In this document: piece by piece, positions 35,463 to 47,101 of the stretch
Layout of the letters: the number at the start of each line of letters is the position of its first letter
Numbering within the stretch: position 1 is the stretch's first letter
Source of the DNA: Tipula vernalis
Lineage: Eukaryota; Arthropoda; Insecta; Diptera; Tipulidae
Reading direction: 5' to 3'
Length of the DNA stretch: 64,000 nucleotides
NCBI GenBank assembly: GCA_958295665.1
Contig: OY282558.1
Coordinates: 66,886,789 to 66,950,788 of the forward strand
Position numbers and translations under genes: made by a program
Notes under the pieces: generated by a model
What the model was told of the DNA's origin: nothing
Database searches by the model: none
What the model saw: only the letters and a program-made list of their open reading frames with translations

Positions 35463-36996
35463 TTAGAGTGTTTGATTCTGGTTCACAGTAAGATTCTCAT
35501 TCATAGTAAGATTCAAAATATGTAATTTATTATTTAAAATCGCAGTACGCGCACTTTGCCGCAACAAGGTCAATTTAAATTGCATTAACACTACCAAATA
35601 AGTTGCCATAAATGAAATATTCGAAGTAAGTAGCTGCCGATTAATATTGGCATAACCATCTAAATTCATGGTTGGCGGATTTTTATCGATTGCCACCAAA
35701 AACATTTCGATTTCCTTCTGAGTTGCAATATTAACTGCCGTTAAATTAACATTTAACAATCGTTCCTGAAATTCGAGTCCCACTTTGCGTGACGCATGAT
35801 ATGCCTCATTACAAATTATAAAAAGCAATGACATGCAATAAAAAACAATAACAAATAGGCCAACTTCCTTGTACGTTGCTCCATGATCGAGAATTTCACT
35901 CAACGATCCAAATGTAGCAATAATTGTTGTGAAAAATATAACCAAACAATAAATGCCATACATATTTGAGTATGCCTTGCCCAATTGTTGCATCATGTGA
36001 CTTAGGTCGACCCAGAGTTGGCGATATTCTGTTAATTTTTTTGCCGGATTTTCCGTCTCCAATGTTAATTTTAATTGATGTGCCAAAGCTTTGCTGGCCG
36101 TACCAAAGGCGGTGCAATTTATATACCACAAGCTACAAAATCCGTTCAGCATCGCTATAATATGGTAATAGGCGAAAGTGTGCCAAAATTTAAAATCTGG
36201 TTGTAAATAGTATTGCGATAAAATGATGACCAAACTGAGGCTCCACGAAAAAATACACAATGCCCATGTTAAGGGGAACAAATTTGGAAATACGATTGGT
36301 GTGCCGGTAACTTTAAGAAATTGCAGCTGATAGTGAGTCCACATATTTTTAAATTTTGCTACTTCTAATCCATTTCGCCATGATGCCACGGGAAGCAAAA
36401 AATGTGGTACCAAAATGCTCATGAATATAACATTGTAAATCACTTCATCGAATCGTTTATCCGAATTGGAGATAAATCTATTAATACGTTCATTAGCGAC
36501 TGAAAGTTAGAAAAGTGTTACGACGCATTTTTTAAATAACAAAAAAAAAACGGAAAGCTTACCTAAAACAACGACTACAGTCTCGCAGCCATAAATGAAA
36601 TAGGCCCAACAAAAGGCTCGGGAACACCATTTGAATGTGGTGCGAGGTCTATTTGAACCCGGTGGACTACGCATAATTGGCATAACTCCCATAATTTGAA
36701 AAAGGACCAACAAACTTTTGGTTGTGTGATAGAATGAATCATGTTGATCAAGCAAATCGACATTGGTTTCAATGGATGGGGGCCGTGTATACAGATGTGA
36801 CGCAGATCCCAAATTTTCTGTAAATGTGAAACAAGAAATTAATTATTTAGTTGTTTATTTTTTTGGTGTACCACACACCATTCAGCACAGCCATTTTCCC
36901 CTTCAATCGGCGGCTATCCTCCATAATTTGCCGCTGATTCGGATTTAAAACTTTCCCATACAAATCCTCCATTTCAACGTGAAAATTCTTCGTCAT
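35463..36996 (-). CDS. Gr21a: Gustatory receptor of the CO2-receptor type (Gr21a-like)
   Basis: A seven-transmembrane insect chemoreceptor. Three exons: 36996-36879 (donor AATG|GTGTGT), 36817-36563 (donor TTAG|GTAAGC) and 36499-35463 (acceptor TTTCAG), joining in frame to 469 residues. The third exon carries most membrane segments. Near the C-terminus are KNPPTMNLDGYANINRQLL and TYLVVLMQFKL, the TYhhhhhQF signature of gustatory receptors, in the wording typical of the Gr21a/Gr22 CO2-receptor lineage. Earlier CNEAYHASRKVGLEFQ also fits that lineage. Gr21a works with Gr63a in CO2 sensing; the partner is not in the window. The tail is unusual in being rich in NxT sequons (NLT, NLT, NQT). Start Met at 36996 gives an acidic N-terminus; an earlier start is not excluded. 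Confidence 0.88.
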
Positions 36997-38439
36997 GATT
37001 GCGTCTTGTTGCGTTCGCTGATGTTGTTAACTGACAAAATATTAGGTCGATTTTCATTTTATCACCTCGTATTTATAATAACTAACGTCTATCTAGAATG
37101 GTAATTAAAACAGAATCAATAATTGATAGTTAAAAAACATTTAATGGGTATCAATAACGATCCAATGAAATTGTATAAAGCATACTGATTACAATTTACA
37201 ATGAAAAATTCTATTAAGCTTCCCACAGCGATTTTCACCTTTACCCATATTTTCATGTAAACTAATTCCATAATTAATGCTGTTACAAAACTACCCATTG
37301 TCGTTTATAAAATAGTAATTGAAAAGTTTTTTTTTTTTTTTTTTTCTGGGTTTGAGAAAAATTGGTTAATCGATATATTGGCCGAATTGAACTACTTTAA
37401 ATTTGTCATTTTCCATAAATTTTCATTTCTACGTACTTTAATACTATTATGTTTGTTTGCATGGTATATAAACAGATATACATCTACCTATTTCGAATAA
37501 AACTGTAAAAGTTTTTCGATTTTGTTATTTTTGTAAAACTTTTAAGTCATAATTTATTGTAACTGAATAGTTTTCTAGAATAAATGGTAAAACGTAGATA
37601 ACCGAACGTTTATAAATAGTTAGTGGCTTTATGATAGGTAATTACTCGATACGGTGCACAAAATAAATTGTTTCAAATTTGTTTAAGGATTATGTTTAAA
37701 ATGGAATTCTTTGATAAAACAGCATGAGGATTAACAGATATGGAGACGTTTAATGTTTGAGGATTGTACCAATAATTTAATCGAGAATTTGTATCAATTT
37801 CATCTGGTTGAATTAATCCTGAATAATTTAGTATCTAAGTCTATTTCTGTATTATCGCGACATTGTATGGAGCACTTGTTTGCAGCTGCTCGGTATGGTA
37901 GTGTTGGTCGTTACCAGAATCTTACACTGCCGAATTTGAAGTTGATTGAGGACCGGTTTTTTTGGATTATCACTTCTTATCGATTTTAAATTGACTACAA
38001 TATATATGTGGAAAGGACAATAAGTCGACTCGACTCTTGCTACAATCGGCAAAATCAAGCTGAGGGATTGAGGATCATGAAATTTCCTGCGGCCAGAGTT
38101 CACGTGAATGTGACAGAAATTCTTCTCACGTCTCTACTCTACCTACATTTTTCTCTTCTCTTGTGTATTCATTAAAAAAAATAAAACAAAAGCTGCTTGA
38201 CAAATTTTAAATCTCTGTGAGTCAGTGTATATCAGTCAATAAATGTACGTTAAAGAACAAGGAAGTGAATATTTTAGTGAAAAATAAATGTGGCGGTTGT
38301 TTTAAATTATGTATGTACATATACATAATTATTTGGTTTATTTTTTATTCAGGTGAGTTAAAATATTATTACAATACATATATAATAACCATATAGACAT
38401 GTTGGCATCATCAATTTACCGATGGAACAAATAAGATTA
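36997..38439. other. Upstream region of the Gr gene and spacer
   Basis: Contains the Gr promoter by position and a long T run near 37327-37345. A small reading frame, 37753-37989 plus (78 residues), has no motif I recognise. I regard it as doubtful. Confidence 0.45.
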
Positions 38440-39690
38440 AAGTATTTTTCATACGACGTCTCGCCTCAAAAATTTTAGTTACCGTAAATGCGAAGCTGAG
38501 TTGCTTTCATACATATCGGTTGCCATGAAATATTTGGTTCAGGTCTGTTTTACACGTGAATTATAAAAAGAACTGATATATCCTGAATTTTTAACGTACA
38601 TATGAGCTAAATTTTTCGGTAAATAAAAAACAATTGCGCCAAAAATCGGATTTGTAGGTTATATTGACAAAGTACTTCGCTGCAGACGAGTGTGGAACGT
38701 ATTGCCTTGGCTTTATAGATAACTTCATTGCAATATATTTTGATTTTTTTTAAATTATTACTTAAAAATAAATTATTTTTGCACAAATTGAATTTATTTC
38801 TTTAAAATTAAACGTTGTCAATCAAATAAAACTAATTTACATAATTCAAAAATGAAATAGAGAATTTCTATTGTTGAATCCCGTGAAACACAAAAACCGT
38901 CTTGCGACCGAGAACAGGAATCAAAATCAATTTCGGTCGGGAATGTTATTCTGCATTTAGACCGTTATTAGGAAGTTGAATAACGTGGATAGTTCCAGTC
39001 TTTGCCCTACCGAAAATCAGGTGGAAAAAGGGTCGATAGAGGACAGTCATTCGGTAACTGTCTTTTGGTCTTTATTTCAGTCCTAGAAAGGTCCTATAAA
39101 TCCGGTCTAAAAACAACTTCAAAAGCAGGTGAAAGACAGTCTTACGTAAACTGATTTTAGGCATACTATCCTATAATGGTATGCTTTCAGTGGGTCTAAG
39201 AACCTCCTTGAAAAGATCATAATTAGGTGCATAAATTTAAAAAAAAAATTTATTTTTCAATAATATTTTTATTAAACTTTATTTTTAAAATTAATTTTAA
39301 ATTTATTTATTTATTAAAAATAATTTAATTAGGTACTTCAAATATACTTATACTCCTATGTGGTTACATTTCTATTTTGAATTAATATTAATTCCAATAT
39401 AGATATGTAAGTATCCTTACTTTGTTTTCATTTGTTCATTTGTTTTCGTTTGTAATTCATTGATTAGTAAAATATGTACATATAGCTAACATTTTATGCA
39501 TATTCATACATTTAAAATAAAATAATATAATAATAACATAAAATATAATGAAATAAAAATAAATATAGTAATATAGCTTTGTAATAATGTATATATATTG
39601 CATTTTATAATATCTGACACTTTTATAGCGTTTCAATTTCCTAATTCTATTTGTAAAGCTTTATTTTATGACATTTTTATATTTATTAAA

Positions 39691-41278
39691 CTAAACTCTT
39701 TTTAAATATTCTTTCACGGCATGTCGTACATCATCTTGAGTGATAATTGCTTTTTTATTCCGCCGCTTTAAGACATCTAAAATAATTTCTTGCACGGCTT
39801 TTAAAGTCACGAAACCTGGTAAATCTGGAAATTAAACAAATAGAAAATGGATTAGAGAAAATCAAAAATGTATAACATGTTAATATGTAGTTTAAAAAAA
39901 TATACCCTTATTTCGCCCACTCCATGACATCTTTTCCGCCAACGAGGAATCCAGCAGAGCGGTAAGGATTGATTTAGTTAATCCTAAATTTAAATCTTTT
40001 GAGAGTCCCTTATGTGCAGTATTCACGAAATAGGAAGTCTAAAAAACATTTTTATAATCAAAACCTAGGATTGAATTTTAAATTTTAATTAAACTTACTA
40101 TTTTAAGTCGATATTCGGAATCCGTTTTAAGGCGGTTCTCAAAATCGGTTAGATCCTCTATTTTTTTAAAATTTAGTTGTGGGTTTTCCGAATTGGTGCT
40201 TATTGTATTATGAGAAAATCCTTCAATTAAACGATCAATCTTTAGTTCGATCGCTACTAAAGTACTACACATTGTGTTTATTTTATCATCTAATTTTGTT
40301 TGTCGATTTATAACCTCTGCTAAATTTGGTGTGGTTTCCTTTGATGGACCAATACAGCATTTATCGGATTCTAAATTGATGTACGAGTTATTTGAACTAG
40401 GAGATGCAAGCATCGTAGTTTCGTAAATCATGTCAGAGGGCAAGTTTGCTTCGTTGTTCGACGTCGAAACGGTTTCAGCTTGATGTATGTTATAAGATAA
40501 GATTGCATTACCCAAAATGGAAGAAAGTGGTTCTAGTAATTAAAAAATTAAATATTTAAGTATTAAGTAAGGTGGTCATAGGGGGACAGGCGGATGCACA
40601 TTTAGAGTCTACTAAACGAAAAAATGTCTACGTAAATGTAGACTATAAATTTTCATCTTACTAAAGACTGTACATTTTTTTTCCGAGTTATTTGGTGCTC
40701 AGCGCTTTTATAAATGTACATTCTAATTATTTTTGGTAGACTCTACATGTGCTGGTTGCCCCCATATTTACAATATGTTTATACCATCTGTATTCAAAAC
40801 TTCAGAATTCAATTGTTCAGCAGTAGATTTTTCGTTTGTATTACTATCAGTATGCATAATAGTTTCAAACTCCGTGTTGTAATTTTTTTCTATATTGTAT
40901 CTTCTAGCTGGATGTTTCCTATTTTGAATTTTGACCTTCTTATTTTCACTTTCAGACTGCGAATCATTAAACGCAATATATTTATCCAGCGCTCTCTTTG
41001 CTTCATCCATTGTGGCTGTAAAAAAAAGAAAATAAAAGATCAGTGGTCGGAATGTTTTAAGATTACAATTTCTTACCAATCTTGTTTTTCAGTACATAAA
41101 CATCATACAGTTTCCAAGCAGTATAGTTAGCTTCCGAAACTTTCATGTTTATGAATGTTCTATATTTGCTAGATAGTGGGAAATAAACTTTATCATTTTG
41201 AACCCAATCTGAGTATACGATTTCAATTGTTGGCAAATCCTTAGGATTACTTTTATTAAATTCCACTATTGCAAACAT
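39691..41278 (-). CDS. DUF4806-domain protein, fully open, five exons
   Basis: Five exons join without a stop: 41278-41077, 41015-40785, 40532-40099, 40038-39906 and 39824-39691, giving 377 residues. The N-terminal part (FAIVEFNKSNPKDLPTIEIV, then WKLYDVYVLKNKI) is of the kind found in insect and cnidarian DUF4806 proteins. The middle is acidic to basic and Asn/Ser-rich. The C-terminal domain starts at IEDLTDFENRLKTDSEYRLK and continues LLDSSLAEKMSWSGRNKG and DVRHAVKEYLKRV, the DUF4806 pattern (ending in a basic strand after Trp-Ser-Gly-Arg). Splice sites are standard (GTAAGT or GTATAA donors). It lies directly 3' of the dead Tnp2-like transposase on the same strand and is probably the second gene of that transposon, or a gene taken over by the host. 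Function unknown. A MITE sits in its third intron position (40533-40784). An upstream non-coding exon is possible (acceptor CTGTAG just before the ATG). Confidence 0.8.
40581..40763. mobile_element. 183-bp MITE in an intron of the DUF4806 gene
   Basis: Ends start GGGGG and form imperfect inverted repeats that share GCACAT.TAGAGTCTAC. ATA is found on both sides (40578-40580 and 40764-40766), consistent with a 3-bp target duplication. It lies wholly between the donor at 40784 and the acceptor at 40533, so it does not disturb the coding sequence. Confidence 0.75.
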
Positions 41279-41416
41279 TCTACAGTGAAAAAGTAAAAAA
41301 ATAAACATTAATAAACTACAATATAATTTTCTAACATAATCTTACAAAATTAAAACGTAGGTGCTTTGACATTGGTGATTTAAAATTTAAAGGTGAAATC
41401 TTGTAATTTGTTACTG

Positions 41417-41961
41417 GTTTCACACCGTAGGTAGTATAATAGCAAAATAGTATAATACTATTTTACTATCTACCATAGTCGCTTTTACACCGTATAAAAT
41501 ATTCATAAAAAAAGGAAATTAATTAATTTAATAAAAATACAATGTCATTAATTTTCTTTCTAGAATAACAAAAATAAAATATAATAGCTATTAAAATTTG
41601 ATAGATATCAAATCGAAATATTATATTTTATTTTTGCTATTATACTACCAAAAGATCGGTTTCACACCACATAGTAAATAGTATTATACTATTTTGGGGA
41701 TCGGCTCGAAACGCGATATTTCAAAACTCGATATGGTACAAAACGCTATATTTTAAAATTATTAATCCTTCATTTCTCATATAAAGTTTTCCTTCACCTT
41801 TATGATGAAATTGAACGTGTACGATGGAACTTAGGATATGCGTTTTGAAATATCACCTTTTAAATTATCACGTTTTGTACCATATCGCGTTTTTAAATAT
41901 CGCGTTTTGTCAAATCGCGCTCTATTTTGCTATAGTACTATCTACGGTCTACGGTGTGAAA
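41417..41961. mobile_element. Nested MITE-like inverted repeats
   Basis: Outer ends TTTCACACCGTAG (41418) and its inverse CTACGGTGTGAAA (ends about 41960) enclose further copies: an inverse at about 41630-41650 (GCTATTATACTACC), a new TTTCACACC at about 41663, and an inverted pair around ATGGTACAAAACG (41730) and CGTTTTGTACCATAT (41869). The block replaces the 3' end of the transposase reading frame. At least two insertion events are needed to explain it. Confidence 0.65.
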
Positions 41962-41969
41962 TCGGTATT

Positions 41970-43575
41970 TTTAAATTCGGAAAGTGCGAAAAGTATAATT
42001 TGGCTAGGGTTGAACTTTAAAAATATTGGAAATAATTTTCTAAGAAAATTGTTAACCGGGAATATTTCTGTACAGCCAAAGGTCAAGCTACACGGAAAAA
42101 TATTTATAAAGCTAGACTTTAATGGTGATTTATATAAATCTCTTTTGGACTGGAGTTCTTTAGCTTGAACGAATACATCGTCTTCAATTTTGAAAAAAAA
42201 TTCGCAGCATAAAATTTGGTAAGAACTTGTAAGTACATAATTATTTTGAGGATAGTTATTGATCGTGTAATTATGAAATTTCAACTCAGTAAATCTATCA
42301 GTGTGTGGAATTCGTTTCTTAAGAACGGATTGATTTTGAGCCGTTAAACATTTTATGGAAGAAATTGAATTCGCATTACTCATTTCGATTATTCTATTAG
42401 AGACTTGCTGTAATGGTAATTTATGTGAATGAATCATCATTTTAATTTTAGATAAAAAACTTTCAAATGGAAATGCTGAGAAATTGTCTAAAGCCCCAAA
42501 TCGTTTTACATCCGCAACAATATGAGAGACCATATGAATATTATGAACAACATTTTCTTCACCATAGATTTCGGAATAATCTGATATAAAATCTTTGATT
42601 GAGTGAGCAATGTCAGCATACTTAATAGATAATCGAGAATCACACAATATGGTCATAGCTGTATGTAATTGAATAAAATTACGATAATTTTGAAATGGAA
42701 TTTCGCCGTATAATACAACAGGTCCTACGTTAAGTAGAAAAGTTCTAAACTCATTTGCTTTATAATCGGATACAAAAATCTAGAGAACGTATACGTCTTT
42801 GAAACTCAACTGGTTGCGTTTTACGTAATTCGAGCATTTTCTCAGAAATGTTTTTTTTAATTGCGTTTGAAAATAATGTTTTTTTTCCAAACTAAATTTT
42901 GATTAATAAACGTCGAAGTACGCCTAGCAAAACGCAATGGAGATAATCTATAGGAACTTGGGACACCAGTCCAATACCCAAAGGAATTAAAGGAGATTTT
43001 TGTATGTTAAAGTTTAAGTCAAATTTACTTTCGTCTGTACAGCTTTCGTCTGATCTAGAAACCGCGTTAGATGTACGTAAAAATGTCATCTTTCCTTGTA
43101 AATAAACACCTTGCACAGTGCATTTAGGACATCCGAATTTTGAATTAAAATATTTAGTACCACAAACAAAAGCTCGTGCAGGCGCATCTACACTCAGAAT
43201 TCTAAACTTTAAAATAATTCTTTGATTTTGAAAACAATAATTATGTTGTAATGTTTTGAATTCCAAGACAAACGTCTTTAAAAAATCAAACACGTTTTCA
43301 GGGTTTTTTTTTACCGTGATATATTCCTATTACAAAAACGTCATCAGAATATTTGTAAATTTTTCCTGTGATAAGCCAGAAGCTTTTATCAGAGTCTTTA
43401 TAGATGCCTACTCCATCAACATTGATATCTAATTCTAATAAATTTGGAATTGGTTGAATCGACTCAAGAAAAATATCTAAATGACGTTTAATGCCCAAGT
43501 GAGTGTACTGTCCTGGCGACACGTCGATAATTAATGTGGAACGAGGGGTTCCTAAGAGGGTTGAGCTTCGAAGCT
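41970..43575 (-). pseudogene. Tnp2/CACTA-like transposase pseudogene
   Basis: Minus-strand pieces in order: STLLGTPRSTLIIDVSPG and YTHLGIKRHLDIFLE (43570-43440), INVDGVGIYKDSDKSFW and VIGIYHGKKKP, then after a frameshift in an A run (about 43303-43310) DAPARAFVCGTKYFN, FGCPKCTVQGVY and VSQVPIDYLHCVLLGVLRRLL. A stop ends this part at 42892. After another shift near 42775 come NEFRTFLLNVGPVVLYGEIP and NIHMVSHIVADVKRFGALDNF plus SAFPFESFLSKIKMM. This order matches animal transposases related to plant Tnp2 (CACTA/EnSpm). The 5' end and the 3' end are both cut off. The superfamily call is from memory of the motif order and is moderately sure. Confidence 0.75.
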
Positions 43576-43762
43576 CAAAGCCGAGTCGCCTGGTACGAAA
43601 ACTAATTAATAGTTTTATATTTACCGAAAAAATCTAGCTAATATATACCTTACATATTCAGAATAGGTATCTCAGTTCTTGCCATAATTCACATGTAAAA
43701 TAGACCTAAATAAAATATTAGATGGCAACCGAATGTCAAAGCCGACACCACCAGTATGAAAG
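43572..43762. repeat. Two extra copies of the transposon end motif
   Basis: 43572-43600 reads AGCTCAAAGCCGAG..GCC and TGGTACGAAAA; 43736-43762 reads TCAAAGCCGACACC and CAGTATGAAA. Both resemble 48793-48830 read on the opposite strand. They flank a short spacer between the transposase start and the Ty3 element. Confidence 0.55.
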
Positions 43763-43788
43763 GGTCTCAGCTTCGTTTTTGTGGTAAC

Positions 43789-43958
43789 AGTTATGTTTGT
43801 TGTTATTATATAAAAATAAAAAACGACTTGCTTGTTCAACGTTCACTTATAATCTGCCTTTTATTATATCAATCTCGTAATACCGTATTTATATAAAAAC
43901 ACCGTGTGTCCAATACAATAGTACAATATACCACAATATTCAATATAATATTTTTACA
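43789..43958 (-). repeat. 3' LTR of the Ty3/gypsy element
   Basis: On the minus strand it begins TGTAAAAATATTATATTG. It includes AATAAA-type and TATA-like words. Partner of 48541-48710. Confidence 0.92.
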
Positions 43959-43973
43959 TAACTTTCCCCCTTT
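43959..43973 (-). other. Polypurine tract
   Basis: The minus strand reads AAAGGGGGAAAG just before the 3' LTR, the usual primer for plus-strand DNA synthesis. Confidence 0.8.
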
Positions 43974-44106
43974 AAAAAAAATGACTACATCTAATCTTTT
44001 CTAATTCTCATACCTCAATTTTTATGTTTTAAATTTTATAATTCTATTAGTAAGACTAGGTAGGTATTTTAAGTTTAACAATGTAGGTAAATATATATAA
44101 AAAAAA

Positions 44107-45192
44107 TTAATCAAATTCGGAAAATGTAAACCGTTTCGGAGCCTTTCGTGATCGTTTTGATTTGCGTAAAGAAATTGATTCGGAATTTGCTTGTGAGTCA
44201 GAAACTTCCGATTGTTCATCATAACTACTTTCCTCATCAGTTTCCCCAACAATGTCACACTTATCATTCGAGCTACCTACATTCAAATTTACAAATTTTT
44301 TTTGTAGTTTAGATTTCCTTATGTGATTTTCGTGAACATATCTTATACAATCATTAATTTTAATTAAATATGTTAATGGACTTATAATTTTCATAATTTT
44401 AGCCGGTATCCAATGAACAAAATTGGGTTAAATGGTTAGTGGTTAAATTTTGTTTGTCAGATACTGGTATTTCATGTTTATTTTGCTCTTCCAAATCAAA
44501 ATTTGTTTTCTTCTTTTCATTTAAATAATCTAATAATGTTTTCGGTTTAAATTTAAACATTTTTTCCGAGGGCGTTTCCGCGGAATAAGTTGACGGTGAA
44601 TTGCGTTGATAAATTAAAAATTTTCTAATGTTATCGGCCAATGACATATCATTTTTTTTCGACACAATATCTTTTGAATATTCTTTTTACCGATTGGACG
44701 TTTCTCTCTGCCAAACCATTCGACTGTGGGTGATAGGGCGGCGTCTTAGTACATTTTATACCATGTTGTTTACAAAAATTTTTAAATTCATATGACGCGA
44801 AAGGTGGACCGTTATCTGACACCACTTTCGAGGGTATACCAAAAAGACAAAAAATCCATTAACTTGTTCACAACTGTCTTACAATTTGTTGATGGCATGA
44901 CTACTATATCTACGTATCGACTGTAAGCATCAACTATTAATAAAAATGTTTTGCCAAAACTGTAAAAAAAATCGATATGGATTCTTTCCATCGGAAACGT
45001 AGCTTCTGGCCACGACGTATTGACGATTTCTTTTGGTACATTTTGTGTTTTTTGACATACGTCACAACTTTGTGATACATTCTCAATGTCCAAATCGCAG
45101 TTTGGCCACCACGCATATGATCGAATGATTTGCTTCATTCGAACTACCCCCGTATGATTTTCATATAGCAACTTAAGTACTGATTTTCTCAT
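44107..45192 (-). pseudogene. Integrase and C-terminal tail of the Ty3/gypsy element
   Basis: Zinc-finger region: HTGVVRMKQIIRSYAWWP and SCDVCQ. The core has IHIDFFYSFGKTFLLIVDAYS (Asp), then after a shift at about 44830 VVSDNGPPF (Asp) and PYHPQSNGLAERNVQSVKR (Glu), the DD35E triad. The chromatin-side tail (44665-44107) is split by a stop near 44400 and ends in a basic and acidic stretch. Confidence 0.88.
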
Positions 45193-45380
45193 GCTAGTGG
45201 GAATAACTGTTCGATGCCAGTAAAACCAATTTCCATTTTCAATTGCTAAATTATTTCTTTTTTTAAAGAATGGTACAATTTCATCCGATATCTAATTTGG
45301 CCAACCCTTATGAACATAGTCACGAACTTTACCAAGGATTGGATCGTCGCCTAGACTTTGATGAATGAATTTTTCGTCAA

Positions 45381-46700
45381 TCAATGAATCGTTGGAAAAT
45401 TTGACAATGGTAATCTAGATAACCCATCGGCATGACCCATTTTTGAACCTTTTTTGAATTTGATTTTATAATCATAAGTCGACAATATGATGGCCCAGCG
45501 CTGTAACCTCGCACATGCCACTGCCGAATTTCTTTTGCTTGGTCCAAAAATTTCTCTAAGCGCTTGAGCATCAGTGTTGATCTCGAAGCTTTGGCCATAC
45601 AGATATTTATGGAATTTTTGTATTGCAAAAATAATTGCTAATGCCTCACGATGTAGCTGCGGGTAATTTTTTTCTGCCGGCGACAAAGTGCTTGAGGCAA
45701 ACAAAACCGATTTTTCCACACCATTTATCAGGTGTGATAGCACCGCCCCTACACCGTATGGACTCGCATCCGTGGCAACTATTATTGGTTTTTTCGGGTC
45801 GTACAGCTCCAAAACGTCATTATTCAAAATTAACTTTTTACTTTTTTCAAAAACATCTTGACATCCCGCCCCCCCTTTCAAATTTTACGTCTTCTCGCAA
45901 TAAATTATACAAAACGCGAAGTTCCGACGATAAATTTGGAATAAATCGTCTATAGTAATTTAAAAGTCCTAGATATGCTTGAAGTTGAGTTACATTTTCA
46001 GGTTCAGGGGCATCAACTAAAGCTTTTACTTTTTCAAAATTTGGACTTATTCTATCTTCAGTAATTGTGTGACCTAGATATTTTACAGATGTTTTGAGAA
46101 ATTGCTTATTCAGTCTTTCTAAAACTGAAAATAGCTTTGCCTTACAGTCATCAATGTTTGCAGCTCCGATCAAAATATCGTCGAGATAAGCAAACACGCC
46201 ATCTAACCCGACTATTATCCGATCCATTACCGATTGGAAAATGGACGGCACACTGGCGACGCCAAATGTTAATCTATTATAACAAAATAGACCACGGTGG
46301 CGATTGATAGTAAGAAGCTCTTAAGACTCCTGTGAGATGGCTAACTGTTGGTAGGCACCCGTTAAATTTATGACACAAAAATATCGACAACCTGCCAAAC
46401 TAGCAAAGATGTTGTCTGGACGGGGTAGTGGGTAGTGCTCCATTGATTGTGACCTTACAATCGACGCAGTTACGTAGACTACCATCGGCTTTAAGTACAA
46501 TCACTATTGGACTCGCCCATCTACTATGCCTCATTGGTTTTAAAATTCCATCTTCACATAAACGGTCCAATTCAACATTTACTCTATCGACTAATTTATA
46601 TGGAACCGTATATAGCACAGTGAAATATTGGTGTTTGGTCCGGTTGTAAGACAATATGCGCCGTATACCCCTCAATCGGATAACTTAGAGACGATTCAAA
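45381..46700 (-). pseudogene. Reverse transcriptase and RNase H of the Ty3/gypsy element
   Basis: RT pieces: VELDRLCEDGILKPMRHS and WASPIVIVLKADGSLR (46675-46400), a frame-shifted FGVASVPSIFQSVMDR, then FAYLDDILIGA (YLDD, about 46190) and LGHTITEDRISPN. RNase H follows after a frameshift: IVATDASPYGVGAVLSH, AEKNYPQLHREALAIIF (Glu) and FEINTDAQAL, with GHADGLSRLPL at the end. Several frame changes (near 46400, 46260 and 45880) make it inactive. Confidence 0.9.
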
Positions 46701-47101
46701 AATTCTCGGAAATTTACTTTTTATTTCCGAATTTACTTAATTGATTGACATTTAACGTAGCTAACTTAGATTGTTCGAAAAAATCAATAGAAAAATTTAA
46801 AAATTTACCTCTCCATGTTCGAAATAGTACGTCCAACCAATTTCGTCCCATTAATGCCCGAAATGACCTGTAAAGTATTGATCAGGATGACTCGATTTAC
46901 TCTCAAATAAATCTCGATTTTATCAAACAACTTTATATACTTTTTATTTATTCTTATTAATTCAGTAAAATTACACATGTGTTCTCTTGTGTGTCTCGAA
47001 TCGATATCTATTTGTCTTCTTCTCTCTCTACTCTACTCTTACTCTTGCTATAATATTTATTGCTATAATATTGCAATCAACTTGTCCCTCACTTCATCCT
47101 A

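Noticed and set aside
37753..37989. 78-residue open frame on the plus strand
   Set aside because: No recognised motif, no splice or promoter context, and length expected by chance; kept only as a note.
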